Assembly: GCF_902196135.1 (NCBI RefSeq)
Contig: NZ_CABIKE010000005.1
Location: 1-64,000, forward strand
Source of the DNA: Helicobacter suis
GTDB lineage: Bacteria; Campylobacterota; Campylobacteria; Campylobacterales; Helicobacteraceae
Length of the DNA stretch: 64,000 bases
Reading direction: 5' to 3'
The position numbers and the translations under genes were made by a program. Below, piece after piece: positions 27,048 through 36,207 of the stretch. The notes under the pieces are model-generated. The model saw only the letters and a list, made by a program, of their open reading frames with translations. It made no database searches and was not told where the DNA came from. Positions within the stretch are counted from its first letter, which is position 1. Every line of letters begins with the position of its first letter.

Positions 27048-27818
27048 TTAATCCTTAAGAAGCGTACTTAATTTTTCTAAAACCACTTCAGGGATAGCAT
27101 CTTGATCAATCTCGGTAAAAAAACTCTGTTTAAAATCAGGAACTATGGCCTGCTTGTTGCACCAAAACTCTGAATCTAAAACCGGAACAGCAAAATCCCC
27201 AAATTGTAATTCCTTTTCATGCCTAAAACCTACACTCCAACCATAATTCGTCGCAACATTGCTAATAGGGGCATAAGTTTCAGGTGGCAAGGACTGGCTG
27301 CGCTCATCAAATACAAGCCCGCTTACTTTAGAATCTTTATAGGAGCGTAGCCAATCTGCACAATATACAGCGGCATTTTCTATGGTTTCATTTTCAAACT
27401 CTTCGCTTGCCCCCACAGCCTTAGCCGTCATCTTAAGTAACTCTAAAGGATTGGGGAGTTGGGTAAGAATATGCATGTGTAGCGTATTTGTAGCGGTATT
27501 GATTAAAGAACTTGTGATTTCTCTTAAGCCCTCATCTTGCATAAAGATTTTAAGAGCATAGCCACTACGCTTTTTCTCGCCCATTTTTTCTACTAAATCC
27601 TTATTATTTGTGAGTTCTTCCTCTAACATCTTATCAAAACGAAGAACTAAAGCATCTGCTTTAAGCAGGGAGACCACCTGTTTCATGTAATTGCTATAAA
27701 GCACAGCATCATGCCATGGGTAGGGCTTGTGTTGCATTAAAACTTTATGGGCATAACTTCTAGCATCTACTACCAGTTTATTTTTACCCTGCTTGAGTAC
27801 ATCTTCAATAAAATTCAT
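27048..27818 (-). CDS. Uncharacterised protein downstream of acetone carboxylase
   Basis: A 256-aa protein, no signal peptide or obvious membrane segment, acidic and predicted mostly helical. I recognise no domain. It begins MNFIEDVLKQGKNKLVVDAR behind AAGGAAA, has a helical middle (residues about 75-140) and an aromatic-rich C-terminal third (NYGWSVGFRHEKELQFGDF). It lies 141 bases after acxB on the same strand, with a C8 tract in the gap. It may therefore be the last gene of the acetone operon and serve the carboxylase, or be independent. Function unknown. Confidence 0.65.
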   Translation of the reverse strand: MNFIEDVLKQGKNKLVVDARSYAHKVLMQHKPYPWHDAVLYSNYMKQVVSLLKADALVLRFDKMLEEELTNNKDLVEKMGEKKRSGYALKIFMQDEGLREITSSLINTATNTLHMHILTQLPNPLELLKMTAKAVGASEEFENETIENAAVYCADWLRSYKDSKVSGLVFDERSQSLPPETYAPISNVATNYGWSVGFRHEKELQFGDFAVPVLDSEFWCNKQAIVPDFKQSFFTEIDQDAIPEVVLEKLSTLLKD

Positions 27819-27959
27819 TATTTTCCTTTGAGTTCTTTAATAGTGATTATAATCAAGTAGGGATTATACACATATATATCTTATAAGGTTTGCTCTAAAG
27901 TGATTCTTTATAGCTTGAGTTTTACAATAGGGTAAGAAATCCCCCCCCTCACTCCCCCA

Positions 27960-30326
27960 TTACACTAACTTAGGTCTTATTCCACCCTCATACTTAATTT
28001 CTAATTCCTCTACTCTTTTTTCTAGCTGGGCAATTTTGACCACATGGCGATTGGGCATCACCACTAGAGGAATATCTTTGAGTTTGCCTTTGACGCGTTT
28101 TGGTCCATGGTGATCCCAAACAGTGGCCATGAGCTCTTCTGGATTTTCCTCTCCCCAAGAGCCATAGTAGTATAAATCCTTAGGCGGCTCATCTTTAACA
28201 TGTTTTTTTACAAATTCATCGTAGGGCAAGCCCCTTTTTAAACGCGCTTTTCTCTCATTCTCGCGTTTTTGTTTAGTGGCATGCTCATCTACCACAAAGG
28301 TTTCTTTATCCCACACCACCTTATAAATCTCAGAGGCCACATGTTCAGAAATCCTACCCACCTGTAAATCCTCCATGACTAACTCAGGGTCTCTCTCTAA
28401 AACATCGCCATAACCCCCGCCACAGCCCTGCGCAATCATATAAAGCTCACCCTCTCGAGACCTGTCAAACTGCAAGCCCATATGATAAGTGGTGTAAACG
28501 CCTCCTTCAAATGGGCGCTCATTCATCACCCTCTCCATAGATAGATCAAATTGTTCGGGGTCTTTTTTAACGATTTCAAAAATGTTAATGCCCTTGACCA
28601 TAGCTAAAGGATAGGTTGCACACCCATAGCCTCCAAACAACCCGCACACACTAGAAAATTTTGCCCCAGAGGTAACCGTCATAAAGCCCCATTCTGGCGT
28701 ATTGCGCGCCGCAACGATCATCTCATAGCCCATTCCACCACGGAATTTACCAAAGCCTTGGTTGTCGCGCACCACTCTTTTACTCACCAGTTGTAAAAAA
28801 GGCACTTCCTCCTCCATTACCTCCTGTTCGCCAATATCTGCCATCGCACAAAACAAGGGGGCTACCGCGTCCTCCCCATCTCTAAAGGCCTTTGCGCCCC
28901 CACCCATGCCATTTAAATCCGCACACAAATTCCCCACCTGTTCGCCATGCTGGGTTTCTCCGCCCCATAAAAAGTCATTGATTTGGTTAAACCAAGGCGC
29001 GATCACATTGGCGTATTTGGTATACATAGAAAATTGCAATTTAGCATAGGCGATTTGCAGGGCACTAAAGGCTCTAAAGGAGGCTTGTAAATTCTGTCCA
29101 TTGGGTGCATCATAGGAGCAATCCCCCCAAGTGCCCTCATCTGAGATCACCTCAATAGGAGAAAAAGCCCCTGTACACCTTGGCAAATCAGGCCACCAGT
29201 AAGAGAGTACAGCCTGAGAGAAAAAGGCTTTAGTTGAGGCTAGTGGCGAGTTGATAGCGCGGTTGATGATCTCTTTGCCAGAGCCTCTTAAATCCACGGT
29301 CATGTGATCGCCCTTGACTGTGATCTTGCATGCAAATTTGATCAAGATATTTTCTTTGAGTGTAGAATCTACAAATTGTTGCACAGTAACCATGCCATCT
29401 GGCATTGCCTCAATGCGGCGGCGTACTTCATTTTCCACATCCTCCACCGTCATTCTAATCGCCCCTACAAAGGCATCAACGCCATACTCATCAATCATGC
29501 GATCTACAATGTCCATCACCCGGCGCACCGCCCCCATTTTAACCTTGATGTCAGCCAACATTAGCTTTGGATCGCGTGTGGAGTGTTGCAAAAAGGTAAG
29601 AAGATCTCTTCTAAGTTTACCCCTCTCTACAATTTTCATGGGAATACCGCGCAAACCATCATCAAAGGGGGTTTCTGAGCCAGAGGGCATTCCACCCGGC
29701 TCACACGCACCATTTTCGCCCTCATGGATAGTCGCACCCACCCAAGCGATGATCTCGCCATTTCTAATTACAGGAGTGAGCATGGATTGATCGGTGTTGT
29801 GCACACACCCAAAACGCGCATCGTTATGGAAAAACCCATCACCCTCATGGATACCCACGGTGGGTTCGTCCTTCCAGTATTTCATGATGTAGCGGATGGG
29901 GTGGTGTAGTACGGCTGAGAAAGCTATCACGCCACGATTAGACATGTAGCACACATCCCCACTAGCTGTATAAACCGCCACGGATAAATCCGCCCACTTA
30001 GCCCCCGGGGCCGCACCCATGCTCTCACACATTTCAAAGGCTTCATCTAGTGATCCGCCCAAACGCCTACGGATGCGGTCATAAAGCAGGGGATCACTCC
30101 CCTTAGAAAGCACTTGTTCTTCTAAAGATGTGCGTTTGGCAATAGCATGGTGGCGCATAATTTCTGGATCAGGGCCTAAAAACAGCGTGGTTTCATTCAT
30201 GAAATCATCTACCCACGCTTGCTCCTCAGCACTCAATTCTTTTTTATGAGAGTGCTCATGATGGCTATGGGCATTGGGGTGTTTGTGGGCCTGTACATGG
30301 CTTCCTTGAGTTTTTTTATTTGGCAT
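27960..30326 (-). CDS. acxB: Acetone carboxylase alpha subunit (HyuB-like) with His-rich N terminus
   Basis: With AcxA and AcxC this subunit carboxylates acetone to acetoacetate, using ATP and bicarbonate at a manganese site. The 788-aa protein belongs to the hydantoinase B/oxoprolinase family (NETTLFLGPDPEIMRHHAIA, GDGFFHNDARFGCVHNTDQS, GMGYEMIVAARNTPEWG). Length and position match the alpha subunit of Xanthobacter and H. pylori (HP0696). Its first 30 residues are unusual: eight histidines between residues 10 and 27 (HVQAHKHPNAHSHHEHSH). The ATG at 30326 is preceded by AAGGAGAAAGT. It follows acxA with 9 bases between them. Confidence 0.93.
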   Translation of the reverse strand: MPNKKTQGSHVQAHKHPNAHSHHEHSHKKELSAEEQAWVDDFMNETTLFLGPDPEIMRHHAIAKRTSLEEQVLSKGSDPLLYDRIRRRLGGSLDEAFEMCESMGAAPGAKWADLSVAVYTASGDVCYMSNRGVIAFSAVLHHPIRYIMKYWKDEPTVGIHEGDGFFHNDARFGCVHNTDQSMLTPVIRNGEIIAWVGATIHEGENGACEPGGMPSGSETPFDDGLRGIPMKIVERGKLRRDLLTFLQHSTRDPKLMLADIKVKMGAVRRVMDIVDRMIDEYGVDAFVGAIRMTVEDVENEVRRRIEAMPDGMVTVQQFVDSTLKENILIKFACKITVKGDHMTVDLRGSGKEIINRAINSPLASTKAFFSQAVLSYWWPDLPRCTGAFSPIEVISDEGTWGDCSYDAPNGQNLQASFRAFSALQIAYAKLQFSMYTKYANVIAPWFNQINDFLWGGETQHGEQVGNLCADLNGMGGGAKAFRDGEDAVAPLFCAMADIGEQEVMEEEVPFLQLVSKRVVRDNQGFGKFRGGMGYEMIVAARNTPEWGFMTVTSGAKFSSVCGLFGGYGCATYPLAMVKGINIFEIVKKDPEQFDLSMERVMNERPFEGGVYTTYHMGLQFDRSREGELYMIAQGCGGGYGDVLERDPELVMEDLQVGRISEHVASEIYKVVWDKETFVVDEHATKQKRENERKARLKRGLPYDEFVKKHVKDEPPKDLYYYGSWGEENPEELMATVWDHHGPKRVKGKLKDIPLVVMPNRHVVKIAQLEKRVEELEIKYEGGIRPKLV

Positions 30327-30335
30327 ACTTTCTCC

Positions 30336-32477
30336 TTATTTAGAATTCACTTCGTCTTTTAAAAGCCAAGCAGCACCTTGGGGAGTGGGCTCAACCCGCC
30401 AGTTTTTTTCAATCAAATAGGTGGTGCTTTTTGTGGTGATGATAGCAGGCCCATGGATAACATATTCTGCACTCAAAACACTTTCATCATAGATAGGGGT
30501 TTCAATGGGCTCTTTTTCATCTACGAAGTGTACTTTGCGCGAGCTTTTAGCGGTGGGCACATGCCTTTTATGATCTGTATAAAGCTCTTTAAAATGCACC
30601 ACATCAGTTTCAATGAAAGTTGCCACACGCACGGTTTGTACGCGCACACCGGCCTCTGGTGCTTCCACGCCCTTGCCATAGCGTTTAGCATAGACATCTG
30701 AGAAGGTGCGGATAGCATGCAAGACATCGCCCACATTGTTAATGCGATTGATATCTAAGACAACTGAAGTAGTTACTCTCTGGTTGCCATAGCGCATATC
30801 CATCTCCAAGCGGTGTTTTACATTAGAGATGTCATAACCCTGACGGCGCAAATCCTCCTTACCCCGTCTCTCTAGCTCTTCAATGTACTCATTTATGCGA
30901 TCGTATTCATCAAAGAGTTTACGCCCAATGGGCTCATAAAGCACAATATAGCCACTGCGCTCATGGATGTGTAAGGGTTTCATGTTGCCAGCCCCTAGAG
31001 CGGAGAACACAGAGGCAAAGGGTGGGAATAAAATTTTACTAATGCCTGCATGGTAGGCAATTCCACAGGCATGCAAGGGTCCATTACCCCCATAAGCGAC
31101 CATGGTAAATTCATCTACATTGCCCCCATTTTTGCGCAACTCCATTTCAATCCCAATGGCCATTTGTTCATCTACAGAGCGCTTAATCACCTTAGCCACT
31201 TCAATCACATCTAAATCCAGCGCATCGCATAGTTTATCCTCAATGACAAATTTGGAGCGTTTAGGATTAAGCTTGATCACTCCAGCCGCATAATTATCTG
31301 GATCTAAATAGCCTAGTAGCAAATCTGCATCTGTTACGGTAGGATTGAGTCCGCCCCTATCATAACAAGCCGGACCTGGATCAGAGCCTGCGCTCTCTGG
31401 TCCGATTTTAATAGCTTGGTGGATGCGATCATAAGTAGCAATAGAACCCCCGCCCGCACCTAGAGTATTAAGATGAATCATGGGCAAAGTTACTAGCCAA
31501 CGACAAATTACTGGTTGGAAGTCATAGTGCTTGACCCCACCCTTAGGCAAAATACCGATGTCAAAAGAAGTGCCGCCCATATCCATGCACACCACATTAC
31601 CGATGTCTGTGGTTTCTGAAAGGTGTTGCGAGGCGCTCACGCCACTTACAGGCCCAGAGTGGATAGTTTGCAAACTATCAGTAGAATTGCTTTGAGCCAT
31701 CCCCCCGCTGTTATGAATCACTAGCATAGGTCTGCCATACCCGCTATCTCTTAAATTAGAGCTCAACTGGCTAAGTGCGTGGAACATGATTTCATACAAA
31801 AAAGCATCAATGATTGTGGTGTTGGCGCGTACATATTCGCCCTTGCGCCCAGAGACCTGAGAGCTTAAAATCACAGGAATTGCGCCCAACTCGTGGGCAG
31901 GGTATTCCTCTAAAATGGTTTCTAACACCAACTGCTCATGGCTAGGGTTTTCAGTTGCATTAGTGAGCGCAACCACAATAGCCTGCGCGCCATTATCCAC
32001 CAAATCGCGCACCTGTTTTCTCACATCCTCTTTTTGCAAAGGCACTAAAATTTCACCCACACTATCCACCCTCTCTTTAACGGAGCGAACCATGCGTCTA
32101 GGCACAAGGGGATCTGGGCGTTGGGCGTTTGGCATATTGCCTTGTTCGGTAACATCTAAACCCTCACCATAGCCCTTACCACGAGAAAGATGGATGGTGT
32201 CCTCAAAGCCATGGGTAACAATCGCGCCCACTCTAGGTCCCTTGCCCTCAATCAGCGCATTTGTGCCCAAAGTGGTGGCATAGCGCACTGAATCTACCTC
32301 TTTGAGTACCTGTTCTCTGCTTAGTCCGGCTATTTTGCAGGCATTATCTAGGGCTGCATTAAAGCCTAAAGACAAATTGTGGTGGGTGGTTAGGGATTTA
32401 GACTCAATGTACTTCCCATCCCATGCAAAGAAACAATCTGTGAATGTCCCGCCGATGTCTACTGAAATTCTCTTCAT
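30336..32477 (-). CDS. acxA: Acetone carboxylase beta subunit (HyuA-like)
   Basis: The beta subunit is the ATP-binding hydantoinase A/oxoprolinase-type partner that activates acetone and bicarbonate by phosphorylation. The 713-aa protein shows the N-terminal ISVDIGGTFTDCFF phosphate-binding motif, ATTLGTNALIEGKGPRVG, HNSGGMAQS, MDMGGTSFDIG and GAGGGSIA, all family landmarks. I chose the ATG at 32477 (GGAG five bases upstream) over an in-frame GTG two codons earlier. It follows the gamma-subunit gene closely, whereas in H. pylori (HP0695-HP0697) the gamma gene comes last. Confidence 0.93.
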   Translation of the reverse strand: MKRISVDIGGTFTDCFFAWDGKYIESKSLTTHHNLSLGFNAALDNACKIAGLSREQVLKEVDSVRYATTLGTNALIEGKGPRVGAIVTHGFEDTIHLSRGKGYGEGLDVTEQGNMPNAQRPDPLVPRRMVRSVKERVDSVGEILVPLQKEDVRKQVRDLVDNGAQAIVVALTNATENPSHEQLVLETILEEYPAHELGAIPVILSSQVSGRKGEYVRANTTIIDAFLYEIMFHALSQLSSNLRDSGYGRPMLVIHNSGGMAQSNSTDSLQTIHSGPVSGVSASQHLSETTDIGNVVCMDMGGTSFDIGILPKGGVKHYDFQPVICRWLVTLPMIHLNTLGAGGGSIATYDRIHQAIKIGPESAGSDPGPACYDRGGLNPTVTDADLLLGYLDPDNYAAGVIKLNPKRSKFVIEDKLCDALDLDVIEVAKVIKRSVDEQMAIGIEMELRKNGGNVDEFTMVAYGGNGPLHACGIAYHAGISKILFPPFASVFSALGAGNMKPLHIHERSGYIVLYEPIGRKLFDEYDRINEYIEELERRGKEDLRRQGYDISNVKHRLEMDMRYGNQRVTTSVVLDINRINNVGDVLHAIRTFSDVYAKRYGKGVEAPEAGVRVQTVRVATFIETDVVHFKELYTDHKRHVPTAKSSRKVHFVDEKEPIETPIYDESVLSAEYVIHGPAIITTKSTTYLIEKNWRVEPTPQGAAWLLKDEVNSK

Positions 32478-32486
32478 AGGCACTCC

Positions 32487-32906
32487 TTACTTCTTGTCAA
32501 ATTTAGCGCGTAGATCTGCTTGTGCGTTTTCACCAGGACCATAGTGTATAGAAGTTTCTGGGTCTTTGCCAATTTCTTTCCAACGCCTTTTAAGATCATC
32601 AATGTCCCATAACATGTCTATGGTAGGGGGGTAGTTGGGTGGGACATATTCGGTTTCAATTTGAGTCCCACAAGTGGGGCAGTAGTATTCATAAATGCGG
32701 CAAAACTTTGGATCGGGTGAAAAGGTGTATTGGTAGCGTTTGGGGTCTAAGATGGGCGGGTGAATCTCTTGGGGATTTCTATCATAAATGAGTGTGCCTT
32801 TTTTGTAGGTGTCTCTGGCATTACCAAAGTCATGCCCACAAATACGGCACAGCCATCTCTCAGTATTAAGATCGATCATTAAATATTCTGTCATCGGAAC
32901 GCGCAT
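32487..32906 (-). CDS. acxC: Acetone carboxylase gamma subunit
   Basis: A 139-aa small subunit with two CxxC pairs that probably bind zinc (CRICGHDFGNARD near residue 20 and YCPTCGTQIETEY near residue 85), and a conserved IHPPILDP segment. This is the usual acetone carboxylase gamma pattern. It starts with ATG at 32906 behind AAGGAG and is packed between the extra HyuA-like gene (gap 9 bases) and acxA (gap 9 bases from the preferred start). Holoenzyme composition in the family is alpha2-beta2-gamma2. Confidence 0.92.
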   Translation of the reverse strand: MRVPMTEYLMIDLNTERWLCRICGHDFGNARDTYKKGTLIYDRNPQEIHPPILDPKRYQYTFSPDPKFCRIYEYYCPTCGTQIETEYVPPNYPPTIDMLWDIDDLKRRWKEIGKDPETSIHYGPGENAQADLRAKFDKK

Positions 32907-32915
32907 GTTTACTCC

Positions 32916-34826
32916 TTAAGCTTGATCTTGTAAAATTAAATCACCATTATCGGTTACAAATAAACTCCACCCTTCAGGCACTTTAGCGGTGAAAAAAGGG
33001 CCTTCTACAATTGCTGGGCCTTCCATATGTGCCCCGGTTTTTTGTTCAACTAAAACCACTACAGGGTTATAGCGTAACCCTCCCTCTTCAAGCACCTCAC
33101 GGCTATGATCTACCTTAGCTGGGGTTGTGTGTTTGGGCAAACTAGCGCGCAAACTAGGGTGTGAGAGTTCATAGCGCACATTGTAGGCTAAAATGCGTTT
33201 TTGATCTTTATCTAGTTGGATTGTATCTTTTAGATCAGAAACGCGGCATTCAGACCCATCAGCATTTTCTATCACCACTTTCCATTCATGCTTACACTCA
33301 TTATAATCATAGCCCTCTTGAAACATATGCCTTTTAGCCTGTTCGCGCATTTGTTCTTGAATCTTTTCAACTTCAGATTTACTCAAATCTGTAATATCGC
33401 GCTCAAAAGTTTGGGCTACATCTGAAAAACTAATCCCATAAGCAGAAAATACCGCAGCCAGTTTAGGCACAATCACGCGTTTAATACCCGCTTTTTTAGC
33501 CGCTAAACACGCACTCATAGGCCCTCCACCTCCAAAGGCAGCTAATACGGTGTCTTTTTGTACATGTTTTTTTAAGCACGCCGCTAGCTGTTCTGCATAG
33601 GCTTGTTCTAGGGCAAATAAGGCCTTTTGTAAACTCATGCCCAAAGGTTTAGCGATTTTTTCAGTAATGGTAGAAACCGCACGCTCTTTATCCAATCTTT
33701 GTTGTCCGTTTAAATAAATATCTGGATCAATCACACCTAAGGCTACATTGACATCAGTAATAGTTGCCTCTGTACCCCCAAAACCAAAACAAGCAGGTCC
33801 GGGGGCTGCTCCTACGCTATCAGGCCCTACTGTGATAGCGCCCTTATCATTAACGCGTAGAATAGAACCCCCACCCACACCAAAGGATTTCACATCGCTA
33901 AGTTCAAAAGAAATTTGAATGCCTTCTACAGACCCGCGCCGCTCTGTTTTAATTTTATGAGCTTCTACCTCGCCTACATCTGAAGTAGTGCCCCCTACAT
34001 CTACCATTAAAACATGTTCAAAACCATAGGCTTTAGCTAGGGCTTTTGTACCCTCAATGCCTCCCCTGGGGCCAGAAGAATAGGTTTTCAAAGCCACAGA
34101 TTTAGCCACCCGTGAAGAGGCCCCGTCATTGCGATAAATTAGTAGGGGATTTTTAACCTTGTGGGCTTTGAGGCGGTGCTCAGCAGAGTATAAAAAGCGC
34201 TCCATAGTTGGGTGTAAAAAGCTATTTAAAATGGCTGACCAAATGCGCCTAACGCGGCTGGTATCGTTGGTAAATTCCCAAGAAAATAACACAGGTACAG
34301 ATCCTAATAAATGTCTAGGAAACTGCAATAAAAACACATGTTTAAAGGCTTTTTCTGTGTCTTTATCCTTAATAGCCACCACTAAGCGTTCCGCTCCCTT
34401 ATTTGTAAGGGTATTAACCGCAGCCACTAGCTCGCTTTCAATTTTATTAGAATCATGGATGTGTTGTAAAACCACTACACGAGTGCCTACAAGACTATCA
34501 AATAAATCTTGTTGGTGGGGGGTTTTGGTAAGATTGGCTGAGAGATGTGTATCATCTGTAATTAGCCCTAGTTTTGGTCCTTTTCGTTCCACTAAAGCGT
34601 TAGTGCCTTGCGTAGAAGAGTAGCGGATGAGTTCTGTGCTGTGTAATAACTTAGTAAACCCACCTTCGCCATAAATTTCTTCACTTGCCTTAGTGATGCC
34701 TTTAAAAAAACATTCTGACAAATCCACCGGTGTGGTTAGAGTTTTTGTAAAGCGCACTTCTGAACCACTCACCACGCAAATATCAGTCAGCGTTCCGCCA
34801 TTATCTAAATTGACTAAATACTTCAA
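32916..34826 (-). CDS. Additional HyuA/oxoprolinase-like protein in the acetone operon
   Basis: A 636-aa member of the hydantoinase A/oxoprolinase family, a divergent paralogue of AcxA rather than a duplicate: it is about 80 residues shorter. It has the modified N-terminal motif VNLDNGGTLTDICVV (DNGG in place of DIGG), STQGTNALVERKGPKLG, IYRNDGASS, MVDVGGTTSDVG and GVGGGSI. The ATP-binding elements therefore look intact. Such proteins occur with acetone, acetophenone and related carboxylases as activating or auxiliary subunits. It lies between scoB and acxC on the same strand. I do not recall this gene in the H. pylori cluster. Its role, whether auxiliary ATPase or subunit for another ketone, is inferred from context. 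Confidence 0.8.
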   Translation of the reverse strand: MKYLVNLDNGGTLTDICVVSGSEVRFTKTLTTPVDLSECFFKGITKASEEIYGEGGFTKLLHSTELIRYSSTQGTNALVERKGPKLGLITDDTHLSANLTKTPHQQDLFDSLVGTRVVVLQHIHDSNKIESELVAAVNTLTNKGAERLVVAIKDKDTEKAFKHVFLLQFPRHLLGSVPVLFSWEFTNDTSRVRRIWSAILNSFLHPTMERFLYSAEHRLKAHKVKNPLLIYRNDGASSRVAKSVALKTYSSGPRGGIEGTKALAKAYGFEHVLMVDVGGTTSDVGEVEAHKIKTERRGSVEGIQISFELSDVKSFGVGGGSILRVNDKGAITVGPDSVGAAPGPACFGFGGTEATITDVNVALGVIDPDIYLNGQQRLDKERAVSTITEKIAKPLGMSLQKALFALEQAYAEQLAACLKKHVQKDTVLAAFGGGGPMSACLAAKKAGIKRVIVPKLAAVFSAYGISFSDVAQTFERDITDLSKSEVEKIQEQMREQAKRHMFQEGYDYNECKHEWKVVIENADGSECRVSDLKDTIQLDKDQKRILAYNVRYELSHPSLRASLPKHTTPAKVDHSREVLEEGGLRYNPVVVLVEQKTGAHMEGPAIVEGPFFTAKVPEGWSLFVTDNGDLILQDQA

Positions 34827-34879
34827 TGTAACTCCTTGTGTTAAGATTTTTAAAATGCGATGATCTGGCTAATACCTCC

Positions 34880-35497
34880 TTATGGCAAGGGTACATTTTC
34901 TACGCCCTGTGCCAATTCTAAAGTGATAAACTTCCCATTTTTAATTTCAAATACTCCCAAATTGGTGATAACTTTTGAGACGCATTTAGGACCTGTTAAA
35001 GGGAGTGTGCATTGTTTGACTAACTTCAAATTGCCTTTTTTATCTGTGTGTTGCATGATCACAATCACTTTTTTAGCACTCGCAACCAAATCCATTGCTC
35101 CTCCCATGCCCTTAACCAATTTGCCCGGTATCATCCAGCTAGCCAAATCCCCCTGAGTAGAAACCTCCATTGCCCCTAAAATGGTTAAATCAATGTGCCC
35201 CCCTCTAATCATCGCAAAACTCTCTGCTGAGCTAAAATAGCTTGCCCCAACACTCTCTGTAATGGTCTGCTTACCCGCATTGATCAAATCTGCATCGGCT
35301 TGCTCTCTTGTAGGAAAAGGCCCCATGCCTAGCATCCCATTTTCACTTTGCAACATCACGCTAATCTCTTTAGGAATGAAGTCTGCGACTAAAGTGGGGA
35401 TACCAATGCCTAAATTGATAGAATACCCATCCTTAACATCCTCCACTGCCTTTTGTGCCATCTGCTCACGGCTCCAGCCTATATTATTGTGATCCAC
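34880..35497 (-). CDS. scoB: Succinyl-CoA:acetoacetate CoA-transferase subunit B
   Basis: The 205-aa beta subunit carries the catalytic glutamate in the [10 protein letters not shown] motif, within the ordinary family N terminus [30 protein letters not shown]. With ScoA it transfers CoA from succinyl-CoA to acetoacetate. This links acetone carboxylation to the thiolase and central metabolism, and also bypasses succinyl-CoA synthetase. The start codon directly abuts the scoA stop. The gene order thiolase-scoA-scoB is that of H. pylori HP0690-HP0692. Confidence 0.94.
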   Translation of the reverse strand: MDHNNIGWSREQMAQKAVEDVKDGYSINLGIGIPTLVADFIPKEISVMLQSENGMLGMGPFPTREQADADLINAGKQTITESVGASYFSSAESFAMIRGGHIDLTILGAMEVSTQGDLASWMIPGKLVKGMGGAMDLVASAKKVIVIMQHTDKKGNLKLVKQCTLPLTGPKCVSKVITNLGVFEIKNGKFITLELAQGVENVPLP

Positions 35498-36193
35498 TTA
35501 TTCTCCCTTTTTAAGCGTCAATTGTTCAATGCGCTTTTCAAAACTACCCTTGAAAATGCGATCCACATACACCCCAGACACATGGATAAAGTTAGGATCA
35601 AGCTCTCCTACCTCAACCACTTCTTCCACTTCTACAACAGTTATTTTAGCTGCCTTAGCCATCATAGGATTAAAATTCATCGCTGTTTTATTAAAGATCA
35701 AATTCCCATACACATCTGCCTTTTTAGCCTTGATAAAAGCAAAGTCTGCCTTGAGTGCTCTTTCTAAGATGTAGGTACGCCCCTCAAACTCCTTATGTTC
35801 CTTGCCCTCTGCAACAAGAGTTCCCACTCCCGTAGGCGTATAAAAACCCGGGATACCAGCCCCACCCGCACGGATGCGCTCGGCTAAAGTGCCCTGTGGG
35901 TTAAATTCTACCTCCATTTCTCCGTCTAAAAATTGCCGCTCAAAGATAGCATTCTCACCCACATAACTAGCAATCATCTTTTTAACCTGCTTGTTTTTTA
36001 GGAGTAACCCTAATCCAAAATCATCTACCCCCGCGTTATTAGAAATGCATGTAATGTCCTTGATCCCTGTTTGACTCAAAGCTAGAATGGAATTTTCTGG
36101 AATGCCACACAGCCCAAACCCTCCAAACATAATCGTCATGCCATCTTTTACCCCGGCAATTGCCTCCTCAATACTGCTCACTACCTTATTCAT
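35498..36193 (-). CDS. scoA: Succinyl-CoA:acetoacetate CoA-transferase subunit A
   Basis: A 231-aa alpha subunit from the ATG at 36193 (MNKVVSSIEEAIAGVKDGMT). It shows the GGFGLCGIPENSI loop near residue 25, NNAGVDDFGLG, and GAGIPGFYTPTGVGT, all family signatures. The frame is open to 36256, but the upstream residues are unlike the family and overlap the thiolase gene. AAGGGAAG lies at the correct distance before 36193. It is cotranscribed with the thiolase (gap 14 bases) and scoB. Confidence 0.94.
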   Translation of the reverse strand: MNKVVSSIEEAIAGVKDGMTIMFGGFGLCGIPENSILALSQTGIKDITCISNNAGVDDFGLGLLLKNKQVKKMIASYVGENAIFERQFLDGEMEVEFNPQGTLAERIRAGGAGIPGFYTPTGVGTLVAEGKEHKEFEGRTYILERALKADFAFIKAKKADVYGNLIFNKTAMNFNPMMAKAAKITVVEVEEVVEVGELDPNFIHVSGVYVDRIFKGSFEKRIEQLTLKKGE

Positions 36194-36207
36194 GCGCTTC
36201 CCTTGAT

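Noticed and set aside
27941-27948. C8 tract between acxB and the 256-aa gene as a promoter-length switch
   Set aside because: No promoter element is visible around it, and both genes are on the minus strand with the tract in the transcribed gap.
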